Assembly: GCA_020054355.1 (NCBI GenBank)
Contig: JAGVLI010000986.1
Location: 1-8,545, forward strand
Source of the DNA: Planctomycetales bacterium
Lineage (GTDB): Bacteria; Planctomycetota; Planctomycetia; Gemmatales; Gemmataceae
Reading direction: 5' to 3'
Length of the DNA: 8,545 nucleotides
Shown: positions 5,565 to 8,545 of the stretch, piece after piece
Position numbering within the stretch: the first letter of the stretch is position 1
Layout: every line of letters begins with the position of its first letter
Notes under the pieces: generated by a model
What the model was told of the DNA's origin: nothing
Databases searched by the model: none
What the model saw: the letters and a program-made list of their open reading frames with translations, nothing else
Made by a program: the position numbers and the translations under genes

Positions 5565-5930
5565 TCACCAGCCCAGCCAGTTCCGAAAAGCGCCCCACCA
5601 ATCGCGTGCCGGCAGCGGACAAGCATCATTTGGAGGATGTTCCACCTCCGACCATCTGCCCCAGCGAACCAACTCGAAAATCGGTGTTGGATCGGCAGTC
5701 TCCTGGGCCAGTTCCCACGCCGCCGCCATGCGGTGATGGCCGTCCTTCACATAGTACGTCCCCTTGACATCCCTGAGTCCGGAAATTCGCAGGTCCGATT
5801 CGTGAAAGGCAAAACTCCCATCGCGCATGCTCGCCTTGATGCGGTCTACTTGTCCTGGATCGCGCAGCCCGATCTGGGTTCCGCGAATCAGCGGGAGAGA
5901 TGAAAAGGATCGCTTCGGTTGCGCGGGCAT
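5565..5930 (-). CDS. ParB/sulfiredoxin-fold protein (121 aa)
   Basis: Contains YYVKDGHHRMAAAWEL (59-74), the DGHHR-x-A-A box of ParB N-terminal-like/sulfiredoxin-fold proteins, where this loop binds nucleotide or phosphate. Upstream, residues 19-52 (QIGLRDPGQVDRIKASMRDG ... FHESDLRI) fit the preceding strands and helix. No helix-turn-helix DNA-binding domain follows, and at 121 residues it is much shorter than a partition ParB, so a chromosome-segregation role is unlikely. The C-terminus is tryptophan-rich (DWWGAFRNWLGW). The ATG at 5930 is preferred over a TTG at 5936 because AGG lies 6 nt before it. It sits 27 nt after argF and 14 nt before the ABC-like gene, so it is probably in the same operon. 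Its biochemical role is unknown. Confidence 0.72.
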   Translation of the reverse strand: MPAQPKRSFSSLPLIRGTQIGLRDPGQVDRIKASMRDGSFAFHESDLRISGLRDVKGTYYVKDGHHRMAAAWELAQETADPTPIFELVRWGRWSEVEHPPNDACPLPARDWWGAFRNWLGW

Positions 5931-5957
5931 GAGCAACCTGCCTTGAGACTCAATCGG

Positions 5958-6932
5958 TCAGCGCGAGCGGGATTTTCTCGCCGCTTTCGGCTTTTTCGCG
6001 ACCTTCCGCTCGCGCGGCGAATCGTCGAGCAGCCAGGCCAGCAGGGCCTTCTGGGCGTGCATGCGGTTGCCGGCCTGCGGAAAGACCACGCTGCGCTCGC
6101 TGTCGAGCACTTCGTCGGTGATCTCCTCGCCGCGATGCGCGGGCAGGCAGTGCATCACGCGGGCGTGCGCGGGGGCCAGGGCGAGCAGCTTGGCGTTGAC
6201 CTGGTAGCGGGCGAAGCTGCGCTGCCGTTTTTCGCGCTCCGCTTCCTGGCCCATGCTGGTCCAGACGTCGGTGTAGATCGCGTCGGCTTCGCGGACGGCA
6301 TGGGCCGCGTCGCCGTTTTGCACCAGTTCGCCGCCGGGCACCAGCCGCCGAAACTGCTGCAAATAGCTCTCGTCGAAGCCATAGCCTGCCGGCGCGGCGA
6401 GGATGAAGCGCATGCCGAGCTTGCCGCAGCCGATGGCCAGCGACCGCGCCACGTTGTTGCCGTCGCCGACGAAGACGACCGTCCGGCCCTCCAGATCGCC
6501 GAAGACTTCCTGAATGGTCAACAAGTCGCCGAGCGCCTGGCAGGGATGGTTGTAGTCCGACAAGCCGTTGACCACCGGACAATCGGCATGGTTGGCGAAG
6601 ATTTCCACGGTGGCGTGACTGAAGACGCGCAGCACGACGGCATCGACATACTGGCCGATGGTCCGGGCCACGTCCGGAATGCTCTCGCGCGCTCCCAGCC
6701 CGACCTCGGCGCCAGAAAGGAAGATGCTCTTGCCGCCCAGCTGGGCGATGCCGGACTCGAAGCTGACGCGCGTCCGCAGCGACGGTTTCTCGAACACCAG
6801 GCCGACCACGCGGCCGGCGAGCAGCTGTGGGTCCTTGCGCTTCCGGTGCAGCGCCTTCAGCCGGGCCGCTTCCCGCAGCAGGTATCGGATTTCGTCCGCT
6901 GTCAGATCGCTCAGGTGCAGAAAATGCCGCAT
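5958..6932 (-). CDS. argF: Ornithine carbamoyltransferase
   Basis: Makes citrulline from ornithine and carbamoyl phosphate, the sixth step of arginine synthesis, as a cytoplasmic trimer. Carbamoyl-phosphate binding is seen in FEKPSLRTRVSFE (48-60); the usual STRT is SLRT here, a variant I recall in other ornithine transcarbamylases. NHPCQALGDLLTI (128-140) carries the conserved HPCQ. The ornithine loop is DVWTSMG (222-228), which argues against the N-acetyl- or N-succinylornithine enzymes. HCLPAHRGEE (261-270) holds the active-site cysteine. The C-terminus carries an extra lysine/arginine-rich tail (about residues 307-324) beyond the normal fold. The gene is downstream of argD across a 193-nt repeat-filled gap and is followed closely by the ParB-like gene. 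Its Shine-Dalgarno is weak. Confidence 0.96.
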   Translation of the reverse strand: MRHFLHLSDLTADEIRYLLREAARLKALHRKRKDPQLLAGRVVGLVFEKPSLRTRVSFESGIAQLGGKSIFLSGAEVGLGARESIPDVARTIGQYVDAVVLRVFSHATVEIFANHADCPVVNGLSDYNHPCQALGDLLTIQEVFGDLEGRTVVFVGDGNNVARSLAIGCGKLGMRFILAAPAGYGFDESYLQQFRRLVPGGELVQNGDAAHAVREADAIYTDVWTSMGQEAEREKRQRSFARYQVNAKLLALAPAHARVMHCLPAHRGEEITDEVLDSERSVVFPQAGNRMHAQKALLAWLLDDSPRERKVAKKPKAARKSRSR

Positions 6933-6947
6933 GGTTCGTCCGTAAAT

Positions 6948-7010
6948 CAGTGGTCAGTGGCCAGTGGCCAGTGGCCAGAAGTAGTCGGTTGAGTTCTGGC
7001 CACTGGCCAC
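6948..7010. repeat. Heptamer arrays A and B, forming a 17-bp hairpin before argF
   Basis: Array A has four tandem 7-mers (CAGTGGT, then CAGTGGC three times) at 6948-6975. Array B carries the same unit inverted (CTGGCCA twice) from 6996. GTGGCCAGTGGCCAGAA (6964-6980) pairs perfectly with TTCTGGCCACTGGCCAC (6994-7010) over a 13-nt loop. On the minus strand the hairpin lies just upstream of argF, 32 nt from its start codon at the nearest stem base, so it could attenuate, process or separate argD and argF messages. Confidence 0.85.
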
Positions 7011-7016
7011 CGCTTG

Positions 7017-7049
7017 TGCCTTGTGAGACAGCAACACGCCTTCGAGGAT
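7017..7049 (-). pseudogene. Degenerate extra copy of the argD 3' end (11 codons)
   Basis: On the minus strand this segment reads ILEGVLLSHKA. The true ArgD C-terminus at 7129-7161 reads ILESVLLAHKA. They agree at 29 of 33 bases, 112 bp apart. The copy has no stop codon directly after it and is not in frame with argD. It is flanked by heptamer arrays on both sides, as the real argD end is on one side. This fits a tandem duplication of the argD end plus its neighbouring repeat. Confidence 0.7.
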
Positions 7050-7050
7050 T

Positions 7051-7125
7051 CAGTAGCCGGTGGCCGATGGTCAGTTGCAAGAAAACTCGGTTGTGTTCTG
7101 GCCACTGGCCACCGGCTACTGGCCA
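7051..7125. repeat. Heptamer arrays C and D, forming a 15-bp hairpin at the argD end
   Basis: Array C has four degenerate units, CAGTAGC, CGGTGGC, CGATGGT, CAGTTGC (7051-7078). Array D has inverted units, CTGGCCA, CTGGCCA, CCGGCTA, CTGGCCA (7098-7125). CAGTAGCCGGTGGCC (7051-7065) pairs perfectly with GGCCACCGGCTACTG (7107-7121) over a 41-nt loop. Array D abuts the argD stop codon (7126-7128). The segment between C and D is related to that between A and B (both contain an AAC-CAACCGA core on the minus strand), so A+B and C+D are copies of one unit. Confidence 0.82.
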
Positions 7126-8310
7126 CTATGCCTTGTGTGCCAGCAATACGCTTTCGAGGATGTCGCAGCCCTCGTTCAGTGCCGCGTCGGTGAGGTTCAT
7201 CGCGGGCAGCAGCCGCAGCACCGTGCCGTGCGTGGCGTTGATGAGCAGCCGGCGCTTCAGGCACTCTTCCACGATCGGCTTGCCTTCCACCGCGAGTTCG
7301 ACGCCGATCATGCAGCCCTTGATGCGCACGTCTTGAATCAGCGGGCAGCGCGAGCGCAGCGCCTCGAAGCGCTGTCGGAAACGCTCGCCGATCTGCTCGG
7401 CGCGGGCCAGCAAGCCGTCAGCCTCGATGGTTTCGATGGTGGCCAGCGCCGCCCGGCAAGCGATGGGGTTGCCACCGAAGGTCGCCGCGTGGGTGCCGGG
7501 TTTCAGTTTTTCCGCTGCGGCCGGTTTGGCAATCAAGCCGCCGACCGCGATGCCGCCGCCCAGGGCCTTCGCCAGCGTGACCACGTCCGGCTGTACTTTG
7601 AAATGCTGGTGGGCGAACCACTTGCCAGTGCGGCCCATGCCGGTCTGCACCTCATCAAAGATCAGCAGCAGCTTATGCTTGTCGGCCAGTGCCCGCAGTC
7701 CTTCCAGGTAGCCGGCCGGCGGCAGATTGATGCCGCCCTCGCCCTGAATCGGTTCGACCAGGAGGGCACACGTTTCATCGTCGATGGCGGCGGCCGTGGC
7801 TTCGAGGTTGCCGAACGGCACGTAGTTGAAGCCTGCCAGCAGCGGTTCCAGCCCTTCGTGGTACTTCGGCTGACCGGTGGCGCTCAGCGCCCCGAAAGTC
7901 CGGCCGTGAAAGCTGTTGATCGTGCTGATGATCTTGTAGCGCCCCGGCTTGCCGTTGAGCCGGGCGAGCTTGATGGCCGCTTCATTGGCCTCGGTGCCGC
8001 TGTTGCAGAAGAAGCACTGGCCGCCCCAGCCGGTGCGCTCGCTGAGCGCCTGCGCGAGCTGTCCCTGCGCCGCGATGTACCAGGTGTTGGGCACATGAAT
8101 CAGCTTGCCGATCTGCTCGCGCACCGCCTCGACGACACGCGGCGGACAGTGGCCGATCAGGTCGCAGCCCCAGCCGGGAAAGAAGTCGAGATAGCGGTTG
8201 CCCTCGACGTCCCACACTGACGAACCTTCGCCGCGCTCCAGCACGACGGGAAATCGCGTGTAATTGGCGATAACGTATTTGCGGAACAGATCGATGATGG
8301 CCTCGCTCAT
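7126..8310 (-). CDS. argD: Acetylornithine aminotransferase
   Basis: PLP-dependent class III aminotransferase that converts N-acetylglutamate semialdehyde to N-acetylornithine with glutamate as amino donor. At 394 residues it has the usual length. Motifs in order: FFPGWGCDLIGHCPP (43-57), FCNSGTEANEAAIKLAR (101-117, phosphate-binding), SFHGRTFGALSATGQ (133-147), EPIQGEGG (186-193), IFDEVQTGMGRTG (217-229, with D219 contacting the pyridine nitrogen) and TLAKALGGG (245-253, with K248 the Schiff-base lysine). Related class III enzymes (succinylornithine, ornithine or GABA aminotransferases) cannot be fully excluded by eye, but adjacency to argF supports ArgD. Upstream lies a stack of hairpin repeats. 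The Shine-Dalgarno (GAGG) is rather far from the start. Confidence 0.95.
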   Translation of the reverse strand: MSEAIIDLFRKYVIANYTRFPVVLERGEGSSVWDVEGNRYLDFFPGWGCDLIGHCPPRVVEAVREQIGKLIHVPNTWYIAAQGQLAQALSERTGWGGQCFFCNSGTEANEAAIKLARLNGKPGRYKIISTINSFHGRTFGALSATGQPKYHEGLEPLLAGFNYVPFGNLEATAAAIDDETCALLVEPIQGEGGINLPPAGYLEGLRALADKHKLLLIFDEVQTGMGRTGKWFAHQHFKVQPDVVTLAKALGGGIAVGGLIAKPAAAEKLKPGTHAATFGGNPIACRAALATIETIEADGLLARAEQIGERFRQRFEALRSRCPLIQDVRIKGCMIGVELAVEGKPIVEECLKRRLLINATHGTVLRLLPAMNLTDAALNEGCDILESVLLAHKA

Positions 8311-8330
8311 GGCGTTACTCTTTCCTCGTG

Positions 8331-8373
8331 CCCAGGCTCTGCCTGGGAACGCATCTCTCGAGGCTCCGCCTCG
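8331..8373. repeat. Double-hairpin repeat upstream of argD
   Basis: Two adjacent small perfect hairpins: CCCAGGC/GCCTGGG (8331-8337 with 8341-8347, loop TCT) and CGAGGC/GCCTCG (8359-8364 with 8368-8373, loop TCC), joined by 11 nt. This has the look of a dispersed REP-like element and lies 21 nt upstream of the argD start codon, in its likely leader. No second copy is present in this window. Confidence 0.75.
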
Positions 8374-8402
8374 CTGAAGCGCCGGCGACTGCCGGTCCGT
8401 GG

Positions 8403-8450
8403 GTCAGGTTTCCAACCTGACGAACTTCACTGTTCGTCAGGTTGGAAACC
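8403..8450. repeat. Nested inverted repeat (19-bp arms) upstream of argD
   Basis: GGTTTCCAACCTGACGAAC (8407-8425) pairs perfectly with its inverse at 8432-8450 over a 6-nt loop. The left half is also a hairpin alone: GTCAGGTT/AACCTGAC (8403-8410 with 8414-8421, loop TCC). The right half matches the reverse of the left further out if four bases (CAGG) are deleted, so the structure is best read as two inverted copies of one small palindromic element, one of them damaged. Confidence 0.82.
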
Positions 8451-8545
8451 CACTGCTGTGAACATGCTTGAGACAAGCGACCGTTTATATGTGTGATTTC
8501 GCTGGGTTTTTTGTCCATAACGCATCAACGAAAACCTTAATGAGA
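8451..8545 (-). promoter_or_regulatory. AT-richer stretch, possible upstream promoter region of argD
   Basis: No gene is seen here. Compared with the rest of the window this stretch is AT-rich. On the minus strand it carries TATAAA (8484-8489), 5 of 6 to a -10 box, but no convincing -35 at 16-18 nt. The position, upstream of the hairpin repeats and argD, suits a promoter. This is weak evidence. Confidence 0.2.

Noticed and set aside
5950..7080. Long open frame on the minus strand (376 codons) covering argF in another frame
   Set aside because: It is very Arg/Ala/Gly-rich with no domain pattern, and argF in the correct frame carries every catalytic motif. It is a shadow due to high GC.
6948..7125. 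CRISPR array
   Set aside because: Units are 7 bp, contiguous and without spacers, with alternating orientation; no cas gene is visible.
7060..8220. Long plus-strand open frame (386 codons) opposite argD
   Set aside because: Antisense shadow; argD has full-length homology features, and the plus frame shows only low-complexity Ala/Gln/His-rich sequence.
8315..8518. 67-codon minus-strand ORF upstream of argD
   Set aside because: It consists largely of the hairpin repeats at 8331-8450 translated, has no domain, and its composition is explained by the repeats.

Overview
The window is GC-rich bacterial chromosomal DNA. Nothing in it proves the lineage. Several things suggest a member of the Planctomycetes (Gemmatales/Pirellulales-like): arginine genes next to rph, small lineage-specific hypothetical genes between them, a secreted Q/P-rich protein with SPOR-like repeats, and many short hairpin repeats in the gaps between genes. 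This is an inference from general style, not from a database match.

Layout. 1-130 (minus): the N-terminus of a P-loop NTPase that runs off the left edge. 288-973: a plus-strand ORF for a small zinc-ribbon-like protein (399-800), bracketed by two inverted copies of a 60-bp REP-like element (288-347 and 914-973). 992-1870 (plus): an exported alpha/beta-hydrolase esterase, followed by an 18-bp-stem hairpin and a doubtful small ORF (1954-2091). 2112-2901 (minus): a toxin-antitoxin module. Its antitoxin looks like a fusion of an AbrB/SpoVT-type DNA-binding domain with a TacA (DUF1778)-type tail, and its toxin is a GNAT acetyltransferase. 2998-4035 (minus): a secreted protein with two SPOR-like segments. 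4159-8310 (minus): a co-directional block read as argD, argF, a ParB/sulfiredoxin-fold protein, a degenerate ABC-ATPase-like protein, then rph (RNase PH). The last three junctions are tight (27, 14 and 3 nt), so argF to rph is probably one operon. argD is separated from argF by 193 nt of unusual heptanucleotide arrays. 8331-8450: stacked hairpin repeats upstream of argD.

How the genes work together. ArgD and ArgF catalyse consecutive or near-consecutive steps of arginine synthesis (N-acetylornithine formation, then ornithine to citrulline). RNase PH trims tRNA 3' ends. The two small proteins between them have no known link to either job. The toxin-antitoxin pair is a self-contained module expected to control its own transcription.

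The most unusual content is (a) the domain make-up of the antitoxin, (b) the alternating-orientation heptamer arrays between argD and argF together with a degenerate copy of the argD 3' end, and (c) several unrelated hairpin families that share a stem-TCC-stem design.
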